Positions 16,962 through 25,430 of a stretch of 56,260 nucleotides of DNA are shown here, piece after piece. Source of the stretch: an uncultured Prevotella sp. (GTDB lineage: Bacteria > Bacteroidota > Bacteroidia > Bacteroidales > Bacteroidaceae). Each line of letters starts with the position of its first letter. Within the stretch, counting starts at the first letter, position 1. The stretch covers positions 1-56,260 of the forward strand of contig USCX01000001.1 of the NCBI GenBank assembly GCA_900553285.1. The letters run 5' to 3'. The position numbers and the translations under genes are program-made. The notes under the pieces are model-generated. The model was given only the letters and a program-made list of their open reading frames with translations. It made no database searches and was not told the DNA's origin.

Positions 16962-16993
16962 CAAAGTTAATTCTTTTTATACTTACAAGCAAA
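16962..16993 (-). promoter_or_regulatory. Promoter of tRNA-Arg
   Basis: On the minus strand TTTG (complement of 16990-16993), a 20-base spacer and TAACTTTG (complement of 16962-16969) match the Bacteroidota -33/-7 consensus. It overlaps the last codons of menD, so the tRNA need not depend on the men transcript. Confidence 0.7.
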
Positions 16994-18668
16994 CCTTTGG
17001 GGCGTTTTCTGCAATTTCTTGCGAGCGCGAAAGGTATAGTTGGTGGATTTGTGCGGCTGCAATCGTGTTTGCTTCTGGCGTAGTGAAGACTTCGAGTAGG
17101 GTAGGGCGGGGAAAGGTGGCCTTGGTCCAAAGAGGAAGAACTGTATCTAATTCGTCGAGTGTTGAGGCTGAGAAGTATACTAAATTGTAGGACTCAGCTA
17201 AACCTCGCGCCGTCGTATGGTGGCTGGCTGATATATATTTTCGGGCAGCCGGGCTATCGGTTAGCCCCGGGAGACTCTTGAAAATTTGTCCTCCTCCGTT
17301 GTTAAACAACAGGATATGGAGATTCCCTCCGAGTTCTGTGTTCCATAAAGCATTCTGGTCGTAAAAGAAACTGAGATCGCCGATGAAGCAGTAGACGGGG
17401 CTGTCGCAAACAAGGGCGTGGCCTACGGATGTGGAAAGAGTGCCTTCAATTCCGTTTGTGCCGCGGTTGCAATATATGTGGCCGGTAGGCGACTGGATGA
17501 AATGTAGAATGTTGCGTACGGGACTGCTATTGGCCATGTGAATGGCGGTGGCGGATGAAAGTTGTTTAAGGGCCGCTTGGGTGACGGTTAAATCGCTAAA
17601 TAATGTTGAAGTGTACGCGGAGCCAATGGAGCGGAAGGCCGATAATTTTTGTAACGCTTGGGTGACCTCTCTTTTCGTGTCCAGTTTTGCGATTATCTCA
17701 TTTAGCATGTGTAAAGCTGTGAGCGAATCGACGGGGATTACGTCCGTGAGGTGGTTAAATGTGTCGACTAAGTGTTTGTCTTTGGCCAAGCGAATGACAT
17801 CAACTTGCGATTGTCGTAGAAAAAGTTTGAGCTTTTTATTGACAAATGTTCCTCCGACGTGAAGGACGAGGTCCGGAGAAAAGAACTCCCCTGGATTTAA
17901 TTCTTCAATCACTTTTGTCCGGTACGATTCGGGTAATTGTGAAAGCACTTCCGGGAGAACGAGGATGGTTTGGTTTTCAACTAACGCACGGAATGTTTCA
18001 CTGTTAAAGTCTTCGTCAATTTGTCCGACGACGAGGATAGGGCAACGGGCATCTTTCAGCCGTTGTACGAGTGCTGTGGACCACGGGTGGGTTACATGCT
18101 CCCTGTGTAACCGGACAGGGCGAGCTAAGGGCAGGCAGGAGGTGGTAAAGTTGAATAACGGTTCGCTGATGGGAACGTTGAGGTGGACTGGGCCTTCGTG
18201 AAGAGATAATAACGCTTCGCTGAGCAGGCGCTTGGTCCATTTTTCAGTCGCGTCATTGGCAATTTCATGTATTTGCCCTTGAAAGACAGTATATTCGTTA
18301 AGTGCATGTTGTTGCGGGATGGTTTGCCCATCTTGTTGACCGATCCATTCAGGCGGGCGGTCTGCCGAAATGATGAGTAGGGGCAGATGTCTGTAAAACG
18401 CTTCGGCTGCGGCAGGGAGGGTGTTTAGCAAGGCAGAACCGGAGGTGACACAAACTGCCGCAGGTTTCCCTGTGGCCGCCGTAATGCCTAAGGCTACGAA
18501 GGCGGCACTACGCTCGTCAGTGACTGCATGGCAGGTTATTTCCGGGACAAGTGAAAAATTATGGACGAGAATGGCGTTGCGTGATCCTGGACAAACGACG
18601 ATGTGCCGGATGTCGTACGCCAAGAGGTAGGAGGTCAGAAGATTAACGTTGGGCTTATCGCAATACAT
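16983..18668 (-). CDS. menD: SEPHCHC synthase (MenD), menaquinone biosynthesis
   Basis: 561 residues from the ATG at 18668, the family length. The frame extends to 18740, but those residues overlap menF and look unrelated. This ThDP enzyme joins isochorismate and 2-oxoglutarate to give 2-succinyl-5-enolpyruvyl-6-hydroxy-3-cyclohexene-1-carboxylate. Seen: CPGSRNA near the N-terminus, TDERSAAF with the ThDP-activating Glu52, SADRPPEW, and the cofactor motif from GDLSFFYDQNALW (430-442) to FNNGGG (455-460). It starts 10 bases after menF and is probably cotranscribed with it. No other men genes follow, since tRNA-Arg is next; menB, menC and menE must be elsewhere. Confidence 0.95.
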   Translation of the reverse strand: MYCDKPNVNLLTSYLLAYDIRHIVVCPGSRNAILVHNFSLVPEITCHAVTDERSAAFVALGITAATGKPAAVCVTSGSALLNTLPAAAEAFYRHLPLLIISADRPPEWIGQQDGQTIPQQHALNEYTVFQGQIHEIANDATEKWTKRLLSEALLSLHEGPVHLNVPISEPLFNFTTSCLPLARPVRLHREHVTHPWSTALVQRLKDARCPILVVGQIDEDFNSETFRALVENQTILVLPEVLSQLPESYRTKVIEELNPGEFFSPDLVLHVGGTFVNKKLKLFLRQSQVDVIRLAKDKHLVDTFNHLTDVIPVDSLTALHMLNEIIAKLDTKREVTQALQKLSAFRSIGSAYTSTLFSDLTVTQAALKQLSSATAIHMANSSPVRNILHFIQSPTGHIYCNRGTNGIEGTLSTSVGHALVCDSPVYCFIGDLSFFYDQNALWNTELGGNLHILLFNNGGGQIFKSLPGLTDSPAARKYISASHHTTARGLAESYNLVYFSASTLDELDTVLPLWTKATFPRPTLLEVFTTPEANTIAAAQIHQLYLSRSQEIAENAPKVCL

Positions 18669-18678
18669 TAGTGCGTAA

Positions 18679-19770
18679 TCATGATTTGTTGAAGAGGTTA
18701 AGCATCGTACGTAGTTTGCGTTGTGTCTCATTCCATTCATTCTCTTCTATACTGTCGGGCAGAAGTCCGCCACCCGCATAGCAGTGGATGGTTGACCCTC
18801 GGGCTTCCATACAGCGCAAAGACACGTAGAATGCACTTTCATCATTCATGCGGAGCGGACCGCTGAACCCAGCGTAATAACGACGATTGTGCGGTTCGGT
18901 TTCGCGTAAGAAATGCAGTGCCTCTGAGCGTGGTTGTCCGCATACAGCCGGTGTCGGGTGAAGTCTGTCGAGCAAGCGTTCAAGAGTCCATTCGGACGAT
19001 GTCGAAAATGTGATGTTCGTACGAAGATGCACTACGTTTGCCGCGCGGGCCGGAAGAGGCCTTCCTATATGTATAGAGGTGCAGATGTTTTCTAATTGAT
19101 TGCGCAAATATGTCGTGACGACGTCTTGTTCGCGTTTATCTTTTGCGCTCCATGTGTGTAAGTCTGGGTTCGCATTTTCTTCGTTCCATTCCATCGTTCC
19201 AGCCAACGACATGGTTTCCCACATGCGGGGAGTACCGGAAAGTAGCTTTTCGGGCGTGGCGGTGAGCCAACTACCTGTGACAGGTGACGACCAAAGGGAT
19301 ATGAATTGATGCGGGTAGGCTTGGCATGCTGTAAGAAAAAGTTGCAGTAGGGGAAGTTCCCGTGAGGCAGTATAATCAGCCCGCCTTGAAAGAACAAGTT
19401 TCTCAAATGCCCCATCTTTTAATGCCGCCGAACAGGTTTGAAAACATTGTCGGTACGCTGTGTGCCATTCCGCGAGAGCTCCTTCTTCCGCAAGCGGAAT
19501 GTCAATCGTGTTTGTCGTTGGCGGGCACGCGATATGCCTTACCTGGTCTGGGCGGATGACGACGATAGGCGTATCGCATTCTGCGTAAAAAGGAACGATT
19601 AAATACCCCGACAGTCCTTTGATTTCGGATAGCGACAAAAACGATGACGTAGAGGCATCGTTTTGAGCGATACATGTAAAATAAGTCGTATCAGGAAAAC
19701 GATAAAGTACAAAGGTGTACTTCATCATGGGCCTGATGAGCTGTGTCACTTTTTCCAGCTCGCTCAGCAT
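18679..19770 (-). CDS. menF: Isochorismate synthase (MenF)
   Basis: 363 residues, the usual size for Bacteroidota MenF. It converts chorismate to isochorismate, the first committed step to menaquinone. Chorismate-binding signs: FEKLVLSRRADY, SWLTATPEKLL, MSLAGTM, HPTPAVCGQPR, YAGFSGPL, AGGGLLPDS and the terminal EWNETQRKL. These cover the Mg2+ Glu residues and the substrate-binding GG and K positions of the MST family. Its product goes straight to MenD, encoded 10 bases downstream. A lipoprotein gene lies 10 bases upstream on the same strand. EntC-like siderophore use is unlikely because the partner is MenD. Confidence 0.93.
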   Translation of the reverse strand: MLSELEKVTQLIRPMMKYTFVLYRFPDTTYFTCIAQNDASTSSFLSLSEIKGLSGYLIVPFYAECDTPIVVIRPDQVRHIACPPTTNTIDIPLAEEGALAEWHTAYRQCFQTCSAALKDGAFEKLVLSRRADYTASRELPLLQLFLTACQAYPHQFISLWSSPVTGSWLTATPEKLLSGTPRMWETMSLAGTMEWNEENANPDLHTWSAKDKREQDVVTTYLRNQLENICTSIHIGRPLPARAANVVHLRTNITFSTSSEWTLERLLDRLHPTPAVCGQPRSEALHFLRETEPHNRRYYAGFSGPLRMNDESAFYVSLRCMEARGSTIHCYAGGGLLPDSIEENEWNETQRKLRTMLNLFNKS

Positions 19771-19780
19771 AGCTATCTAT

Positions 19781-20602
19781 TTAGTATTTATAGGTGACGG
19801 ATGCAGGTTTATTTTTGTAGCGGAAGTTGCAGAGCACGATGTTTTTCCCACTGGTGTCGGTCGAGTACTCGTATTCGATAGTGTAGTCTCGCTCAGGGTA
19901 AAGGCTGTAATTTATTTCCACTTTCCTGATGAGGTGCGTGTTGGCGCATCCCATTAACCCTGCATAATAAAGGTGCTCGAAACCGAGGCAGCCCATCTCA
20001 CGGGTGACTCCCTCCGGCAACAAACCGTTGACATTCAGATGATCGTCTGGCGTGAACGTCAGTATCACAGTATTGAGCGGGTTGTTTTCGTTTTCGATGT
20101 AAGTTATTTGGTGTATGTCTCCGTTCTCGTAAGTAAGCGAACCGGACGATGTGTATTGGGGAATAGGGGCGAAGCCGTCATCTACTGTGATTTTCCGCCA
20201 GTTGGAAAGACTTTTTCCCCAGTAGTTGAATTCGTAGATGTTATTGTCGACTGTGATGCGGCTAATCAGTTTGTCGCCGTTAAGGTCGATGGAATACTTC
20301 GATTTGCCGTCACCGGTCATGGATACACTTTGGGGGCCGTAGCCAAGAGTGAATGTAGACTCCAAAGTTGTGTTGTTGATATATGAAGTGCCTACGGCGC
20401 GTGTCAGTCGCCCTCCGGCGTAGGTGAGTTCCCAGTCACAGCAGTCGGGCAGGCTGCCATTGTGTATAATCGATTTGACGGCTGAACCTCCGTTTGTGGG
20501 TAGGGTCGGAAGTAATGCGGGCGCATCGTCATCGCTACATGCGCATAAGTTGACCATCAGCAATCCGGCAGCGAGAGTAGGTGCTATATGAACGAATTTC
20601 AT
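19781..20602 (-). CDS. Putative outer-membrane lipoprotein (DUF4595-like), unknown function
   Basis: 273 residues. The signal peptide ends in the lipobox LCAC with Cys22, followed by SDDD, the acidic residues that favour export of Bacteroidales lipoproteins. The mature part is a run of beta-strand-like segments (LTYAGGRLTRA, FTLGYGPQSVSM, SLTYENGDIHQITY, YTIEYEYS). This pattern recalls DUF4595 proteins, which may form an extended beta structure; the family assignment is from memory. It is the first gene of an apparent lipoprotein-menF-menD transcript, and a menaquinone link is not obvious. Substrate or partner unknown. Confidence 0.7.
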   Translation of the reverse strand: MKFVHIAPTLAAGLLMVNLCACSDDDAPALLPTLPTNGGSAVKSIIHNGSLPDCCDWELTYAGGRLTRAVGTSYINNTTLESTFTLGYGPQSVSMTGDGKSKYSIDLNGDKLISRITVDNNIYEFNYWGKSLSNWRKITVDDGFAPIPQYTSSGSLTYENGDIHQITYIENENNPLNTVILTFTPDDHLNVNGLLPEGVTREMGCLGFEHLYYAGLMGCANTHLIRKVEINYSLYPERDYTIEYEYSTDTSGKNIVLCNFRYKNKPASVTYKY

Positions 20603-20765
20603 GATTGAATGGGATAATTTGGGACAAAGATACGATTTTTTGCCGGAGCAGCATGGCTATATTTCTCTACATTAGTTTTTTTTAATCTCGAACGATATTT
20701 CCCCGTGTCACTACGGAGCAAAAAATAAAAACAGGGCATTGTGCGGATAATTCCTGCGCTTTTGT

Positions 20766-20796
20766 TTTGTCCGGACAAGATAAAGTCGTACCTTGC
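20766..20796 (+). promoter_or_regulatory. Promoter of serC
   Basis: TTTG at 20766-20769, a 19-base spacer and TACCTTGC at 20789-20796 match the Bacteroidota primary sigma consensus. Transcription should begin near 20803, about 33 bases before the serC ATG, which argues against the longer frame starting at 20767. Confidence 0.75.
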
Positions 20797-20835
20797 GACA
20801 CAAATATAATACTAACCTATTTATTTTGTCTTTGT

Positions 20836-21903
20836 ATGAAGAAATATAATTTTAGTGCCGGTCCTTCTATTCTGCCGCAGGAAGTGATGAAAGCCACCGC
20901 AGCGGCATGTTTGGATTTTGACGGAGTGGGTTTGTCTCTGATGGAAGTCAGCCATCGGTCCAAGGAGTTTCAGGCCGTGATGGATGAAGCGCAAGCTCTC
21001 ATGAAAGAGCTGCTTGATGTGCCCGCAGGTTATTCTGTGCTCTTTCTCGGAGGTGGTGCCAGCTTGCAGTTCTGCATGGTGCCCTATAATTTGTTGGAGA
21101 AGCGCGCGGCGTATCTGAACACTGGCGTATGGGCCAAGAAGGCTATAAAAGAGGCCAAACTGTTCGGTGAAGTGGTCGAGGTCGCTTCGTCCGCAGACCG
21201 CAATTATTGCTATTTGCCCAAGGACTTTACTATTCCTGCGGATGTGGATTATTTTCACTTGACGACGAATAACACTATCTATGGAACGGAGATACGCACC
21301 GACCTCGACTCGCCTGTTCCCATGGTAGCGGATATGTCGTCCGACATCCTTTCGCGCCCTGTCGATGTGTCTAAGTATGCTATTATATATGGAGGCGCTC
21401 AGAAGAATCTGTCAATGGCCGGTGTGACATTTGTCATAGTTAAAGACGACGTGCTGGGTAAAGTCAGTCGGCCTATTCCCACTATGTTGGACTATCGCAC
21501 GCATATCGATAAAGGCTCTATGTTCAATACGCCTCCTGTCGTGCCCATTTATTGCGCCATGCAGAACCTTCGTTGGGTGAAGGCGCAAGGGGGCGTCGAG
21601 GCCATGTCGCAGCGTGCGCAGGAACGTGCCAGTCTGCTCTATGCGGAAATCGATCGCAACCGTCTTTTCCGCGGGACTGTGGAAACGGAAGATCGTTCGC
21701 GTATGAACATCTGTTTCGTCATGGCGGACGATTATAAGGATCTCGAGGCCGAATTCCTCGCATTTGCGACAGAACGTGGCATGTCGGGCATTAAGGGGCA
21801 TCGTTCAGTCGGTGGTTTCCGCGCCTCTTGTTATAATGCTATGCCCCTTGAAGGCGTGCAGGCTCTTGTGGACTGTATGAAAGAGTTTGAAACCAGACAT
21901 TGA
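20836..21903 (+). CDS. serC: Phosphoserine aminotransferase
   Basis: 355 residues from the ATG at 20836, where MKKYNFSAGPSILP is the conserved N-terminus. A PLP enzyme making 3-phosphoserine from 3-phosphohydroxypyruvate and glutamate; it can also serve pyridoxine synthesis. Seen: LGGGASLQF (phosphate and PLP binding), TTNNTIYGTE, the Schiff-base Lys190 in GGAQKNL, and KGHRSVGGFRASCYNA at the C-terminus. The serA gene begins 20 bases later and supplies the substrate, so the two form an operon for serine. The pdxA gene at 50594 uses a later intermediate of the same B6 pathway. Confidence 0.96.
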   Translation: MKKYNFSAGPSILPQEVMKATAAACLDFDGVGLSLMEVSHRSKEFQAVMDEAQALMKELLDVPAGYSVLFLGGGASLQFCMVPYNLLEKRAAYLNTGVWAKKAIKEAKLFGEVVEVASSADRNYCYLPKDFTIPADVDYFHLTTNNTIYGTEIRTDLDSPVPMVADMSSDILSRPVDVSKYAIIYGGAQKNLSMAGVTFVIVKDDVLGKVSRPIPTMLDYRTHIDKGSMFNTPPVVPIYCAMQNLRWVKAQGGVEAMSQRAQERASLLYAEIDRNRLFRGTVETEDRSRMNICFVMADDYKDLEAEFLAFATERGMSGIKGHRSVGGFRASCYNAMPLEGVQALVDCMKEFETRH

Positions 21904-21923
21904 AGTCTAAACAGATAGCGTTC

Positions 21924-22832
21924 ATGAAAATTCTATTAGCCACAGAAAAACCGTTTGCCCAACCCGCTGTCGACGGCATCCGTTCCGTGGTCAGCGAGGC
22001 GGGTTATGAATTGGGAATCATTGAGAAGTACGAGCGTTCGGCGCTGCTTGCTGCGGTGGCCACAGCGGATGCGCTCATCGTGCGCAGTGACAAGGTGGAT
22101 GCCGAGGTCTTTGAAGCCGCAAGGAACTTAAAGATTGTGGTACGGGCCGGTGCCGGCTATGATAATGTGGATTTGGCCGCCGCAACCGACCATCATGTCG
22201 TGGTGATGAATACGCCGGGACAGAATTCCAACGCTGTGGCCGAATTGGTGTTCGGGATGTTGTTGTATATGGCCCGTCAGAAATTCAACGGTAAGTCCGG
22301 CTTTGAACTGATGGGCAAAACGCTCGGATTGTATTCATACGGCCATGTCGCGGATTGTGTGGCCCGCATCGCGCAGGGGTTCGGTATGCGTGTGGTGACT
22401 TACACGCGCCGTCCCGACCGGCCGTTGCGCGGGGGCGTTGTGCGTCTCGACTCACCGGGTGAAGTGTTTGCTCAAAGCGACATTGTCAGCCTTCACATTC
22501 CCTTGACCGCCGAAACCAAAGGAATTGTCAACCGGCAGTTGCTCGAACGCATGAAGCTTAACGCTGTTCTTGTCAATACGGCCCGCAAAGAGGTTGTCAA
22601 CGAGAATGACTTGCTCATCATGATGGCCGAGCGTCTAGGGTTGGTTTACGCCACCGACGTCAAGCCCGATGCCGATGCTGAGTTCGTCAATGGATTTGCC
22701 GACCGCTATTTTGCTACGCCAAAAAAAATGGGCGCTCAGACTGCTGAGGCCAACATCAATGCCGGTATTGCAGCTGCCCGTCAGATTGTAGCTTATTTGC
22801 GGGACGGTAACGAAGAGTTCCGGGTGAATTGA
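21924..22832 (+). CDS. serA: D-3-phosphoglycerate dehydrogenase (short form)
   Basis: 302 residues, so no C-terminal ACT domain. The start at 21924 (MKILLATEKPFAQ) fits; an upstream ATG-like start at 21900 overlaps serC. It oxidises 3-phosphoglycerate with NAD+. Seen: VRAGAGYDNVDL, MNTPGQNSNAVAELV, and a Rossmann turn reading LGLYSYGHVAD, in which the usual last Gly of GxGxxG is Ala. LVNTARKEVV carries the substrate Arg region. Where most family members have PHIGAST with the catalytic His, this protein has TPKKMGAQT; I believe this variant is usual in Bacteroidales, from memory. Lack of an ACT domain suggests no feedback by serine. Confidence 0.92.
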   Translation: MKILLATEKPFAQPAVDGIRSVVSEAGYELGIIEKYERSALLAAVATADALIVRSDKVDAEVFEAARNLKIVVRAGAGYDNVDLAAATDHHVVVMNTPGQNSNAVAELVFGMLLYMARQKFNGKSGFELMGKTLGLYSYGHVADCVARIAQGFGMRVVTYTRRPDRPLRGGVVRLDSPGEVFAQSDIVSLHIPLTAETKGIVNRQLLERMKLNAVLVNTARKEVVNENDLLIMMAERLGLVYATDVKPDADAEFVNGFADRYFATPKKMGAQTAEANINAGIAAARQIVAYLRDGNEEFRVN

Positions 22833-22853
22833 TGAATCCTGTTGCGTTTTTCG

Positions 22854-22905
22854 GAAGAGGTTTGCGGCCCACATTCGTTCCGGTGCGCGGCAACCTCTTC
22901 TTTTT
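22854..22905 (+). terminator. Terminator after serA
   Basis: GAAGAGGTT (22854-22862) pairs perfectly with AACCTCTTC (22892-22900), followed by five T (22901-22905). It separates serC-serA from the next gene, although read-through is possible. Confidence 0.8.
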
Positions 22906-22927
22906 ACATCTTTAATCTCATTCTATT

Positions 22928-24181
22928 ATGGTAGTTGTAAAACCTTTCAAAGGTCTGCGCCCGCCGAAGTCAATTGTTGAAGAAGTCGCGTCGCGGCCTT
23001 ACGACGTGTTGAGTGCGGAAGAGGCCAGAGCCGAAGCCGGCGAAAACCAGAAGTCGCTTTACCATATAATCAAGCCCGAAATTGAGTTTCCTGAGGACTT
23101 TGACGAGTATGATCCGCAAGTCTATGAGAGGGCCAAGGAAAATTTCGAAGCATTCCAACATAAAAAATGGCTCGTTCAGGACGACGCTGAGAATTACTAT
23201 CTGTATGCGCAGGAGATGAACGGAAAGACGCAGTATGGTATTGTGCTTTGTACGCATGTGCAAGACTATATGAATGGTGTCATCAAGAAGCATGAACTGA
23301 CCCGTCGCGATAAGGAAGAAGACCGTATGAAGCATGTCCGCACAACGAACGCCAATGTCGAACCGGTGTTTCTCGCTTATCGGCATAATGATGTGCTCGA
23401 CACGATAATCAAGAAATATGCGGCCGAGCCTGCCCAGTATGACTTTGTGGCTCCGGGCGACGGTTTCGGACATAAGTTTTGGGTCATCGGTGACGAAGCC
23501 GACAAGAAAACCATTACGGATGCTTTCGCATCGATGGATGCACTTTATATAGCCGACGGGCATCACCGTTCTGCAGCGGCTGCACTTGTCGGTGCCGAGA
23601 AGGCCGCTGCGGATGCCCACAGCACGGGAAAGGAAGAGTATAATTATTTTATGGCCGTGTGTTTCCCCGCCGAACAACTGACGATTCTGGATTATAATCG
23701 GGTGGTCAAGGACCTCAATGGCATGACCGAGGAAGAGTTTGCCCGGGCGCTTAGTCAGGATTTTGATGTGGAACTCATGGGCGAGACACCGTATAAGCCG
23801 GAAAAGTTGCATGAGTTCTCTGTCTACATGGGCGGAAAATGGTATAAACTTACGGCGAAAGCCGGCACGTTCGATTCGCAAGATCCCATAGGTAATCTTG
23901 ACGTCGATATTTCTTCGCGTCTGATTCTCGATAAATTGTTGGGCATTACCGATCTGCGTTCAGACAAGCGCATTGATTTCGTCGGCGGCTTGCGGGGATT
24001 GGACGAGTTGAAACGTCGGGTCGATAGCGGAGAGATGAAAATGGCTCTTGCGCTTTATCCTGTCACGATGGAACAGATTATGACGATAGCAGACAGCGGG
24101 AAAATCATGCCCCCCAAGGCAACATGGTTCGAGCCCAAGCTCCGTAGCGGCTTGGTCATTCATAAGCTGGATGAAGACTGA
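22928..24181 (+). CDS. DUF1015 family protein
   Basis: 417 residues, the usual length. Family signs are the N-terminal VVKPFKGLRPP and ASRPYDVLSAEEAR, EEDRMKHVRTTNANVEPVF, YIADGHHRSAAA (a conserved DGHHR motif) and the C-terminal IMPPKATWFEPKLRSGL. Its biochemical role is not established; the conserved DGHHR suggests a nucleotide or phosphate site. DUF1015 genes often lie next to serine biosynthesis genes, as here, 95 bases after serA but beyond a terminator. It is predicted cytoplasmic, with no signal peptide or membrane segment. Confidence 0.92.
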   Translation: MVVVKPFKGLRPPKSIVEEVASRPYDVLSAEEARAEAGENQKSLYHIIKPEIEFPEDFDEYDPQVYERAKENFEAFQHKKWLVQDDAENYYLYAQEMNGKTQYGIVLCTHVQDYMNGVIKKHELTRRDKEEDRMKHVRTTNANVEPVFLAYRHNDVLDTIIKKYAAEPAQYDFVAPGDGFGHKFWVIGDEADKKTITDAFASMDALYIADGHHRSAAAALVGAEKAAADAHSTGKEEYNYFMAVCFPAEQLTILDYNRVVKDLNGMTEEEFARALSQDFDVELMGETPYKPEKLHEFSVYMGGKWYKLTAKAGTFDSQDPIGNLDVDISSRLILDKLLGITDLRSDKRIDFVGGLRGLDELKRRVDSGEMKMALALYPVTMEQIMTIADSGKIMPPKATWFEPKLRSGLVIHKLDED

Positions 24182-24289
24182 GGCGGACGAATGCAAGGCG
24201 CGGTAAGGCGTTCGGGATATGCCCCCGCATGTAAGGGTGGGGCGAGCCCGTTGGCTTATTCGCGCGCATTGTACGATTGATACCAAGCA

Positions 24290-24326
24290 GAGGGCTTTCA
24301 CGGTCGCAGTGATCGTGAAAGCCCTC
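24290..24326. terminator. Perfect 13-bp inverted repeat after the DUF1015 gene
   Basis: GAGGGCTTTCACG (24290-24302) is the exact reverse complement of CGTGAAAGCCCTC (24314-24326), with an 11-base loop. There is no T-run, so termination would have to rely on the stem alone. Confidence 0.55.
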
Positions 24327-24550
24327 AAAGTGACGGGCAGAACATTCGCAGTTCCAGACGAAATCCGTAAGCCGGAAGTGGGTACGCATCCTGTGTCGGG
24401 AAACTTGCCCGCCGGACGAAAAATGGCAGACGGGCAGTGAGATAATGGAAAAGTTCAGAAGGAAAATCCTGCTTTATCCATGAGAACAACGTCATTTGAA
24501 GAGGAGAAAACGCCTGTTTTGCACTTTTCTTCAAAAAAAACGGGCAAATG

Positions 24551-24582
24551 TTTGGTACGTATGGTGGAATGTTGTACCTTTG
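24551..24582 (+). promoter_or_regulatory. Promoter of tRNA-Lys
   Basis: TTTG (24551-24554), a 20-base spacer and TACCTTTG (24575-24582) fit the Bacteroidota consensus. The tRNA begins 26 bases later. Confidence 0.75.
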
Positions 24583-24607
24583 CACTCGCAAAACAGCGAT
24601 AAACGAT

Positions 24608-24680
24608 GCGTCCTTAGCTCAGTTGGTAGAGCAATTGACTCTTAATCAATGGGTCCAGGGTTCGAGCCCCTGAGGGCGTA
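24608..24680 (+). tRNA. tRNA-Lys (anticodon CTT)
   Basis: 73 bases. The acceptor GCGTCCT pairs with AGGGCGT (two G-T). The D arm is GCTCAGTTGGTAGAGC, anticodon stem ATTGA/TCAAT with loop CTCTTAA, T arm with GGTTCGAGCC, discriminator A. CCA is not encoded. Confidence 0.95.
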
Positions 24681-24683
24681 CAA

Positions 24684-24727
24684 AATGTTCCGGAATTGCT
24701 TTCACAATTCCGGAACATTCTTTTTAT
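24684..24727 (+). terminator. Terminator of tRNA-Lys
   Basis: A perfect 15-bp stem (24684-24698 with 24705-24719, loop of 6) followed by C and a T-run. It starts four bases after the tRNA. Confidence 0.9.
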
Positions 24728-24792
24728 GTCTGTTATGCCTATTGGAGGAGGCAAAGACAAGTCCGTATCTCCTTTTTTCGTAAATTTGCGTT

Positions 24793-25407
24793 ATGTGCGA
24801 AGATGTATATTATACTGTGAGCGGATGCTCGGAAGCCGTTTACACAGAAAAACGCAGCAAGTTCCTGGCTTTTGTCTGTCCGGTTGAGACGGAAGACGAA
24901 GTGAAAAATCGTCTTGCGGACTATCAGCGAAAGTATTACGATGCCCGTCATGTCTGTTATGCCTATGTCATGGGAGCGGATGGCTCCCGTTTTAGGGCGA
25001 ACGACAATGGAGAGCCATCGGGGACGGCAGGAAAACCCATTCTCGGTCAGATTCATTCGAAAGGGGTGACCAATGTGCTCGTTGTTGTCGTCCGCTACTT
25101 CGGCGGGATAAAGCTGGGGACAGGCGGCTTGACAGTGGCTTATAAAACGGCAGCCCGTGAGGCGCTTGACGCGGCTACGCTCGTCGCTCGTACGGTCGAC
25201 CGCGTCCTGACGCTTGTTTTCCCTTATTCGGGATTGAATGCGGTAATGCGTGCCGTCAAGGAGTTCTCGACTGTGGTTGTCGATCAGGGCTACTGTGGGA
25301 TGGACTGCCGGTTGGTGTTGCGCGCGCGGCTTTCAGTTCTGTCACCGTTGCGCGCGCGGCTTGAAAAGATAAATTTCCTTCGCATGGAAGAAGAAACGGA
25401 AGTTTGA
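24793..25407 (+). CDS. YigZ/IMPACT family protein
   Basis: 204 residues, the usual size. The N-terminal UPF0029 domain shows EKRSKFLAFVCPV, DARHVCYAYVMG and the family hallmark RYFGGIKLGTGGL (about residues 97-109), with NGEPSGTAGKPIL before it. The C-terminal DUF1949 domain follows. Eukaryotic IMPACT affects Gcn2 signalling; the role of bacterial YigZ is unproven, though nucleic acid or elongation factor-like binding has been suggested from structure. A TAAATTTG box at 24781-24788 lies so close to the ATG that a transcript from it would be almost leaderless. The next gene follows after 23 bases. Confidence 0.92.
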   Translation: MCEDVYYTVSGCSEAVYTEKRSKFLAFVCPVETEDEVKNRLADYQRKYYDARHVCYAYVMGADGSRFRANDNGEPSGTAGKPILGQIHSKGVTNVLVVVVRYFGGIKLGTGGLTVAYKTAAREALDAATLVARTVDRVLTLVFPYSGLNAVMRAVKEFSTVVVDQGYCGMDCRLVLRARLSVLSPLRARLEKINFLRMEEETEV

Positions 25408-25430
25408 CCTTTTGATATTTTATCCAGATT

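Larger units (their letters stand above)
24182..24607. other. Intergenic region with an inverted repeat and the tRNA-Lys promoter
   Basis: No gene is supported here. It holds the inverted repeat at 24290-24326 and the tRNA-Lys promoter (24551-24582); the rest is unremarkable. Confidence 0.6.

Noticed and set aside
18669..18740. A MenD start 24 codons upstream
   Set aside because: It would overlap menF by 62 bases and add residues not seen in the family; the ATG at 18668 gives the normal length.
22970..23881. A 303-codon minus frame opposite the DUF1015 gene
   Set aside because: No family-like content, and the plus strand is a full-length DUF1015 protein.
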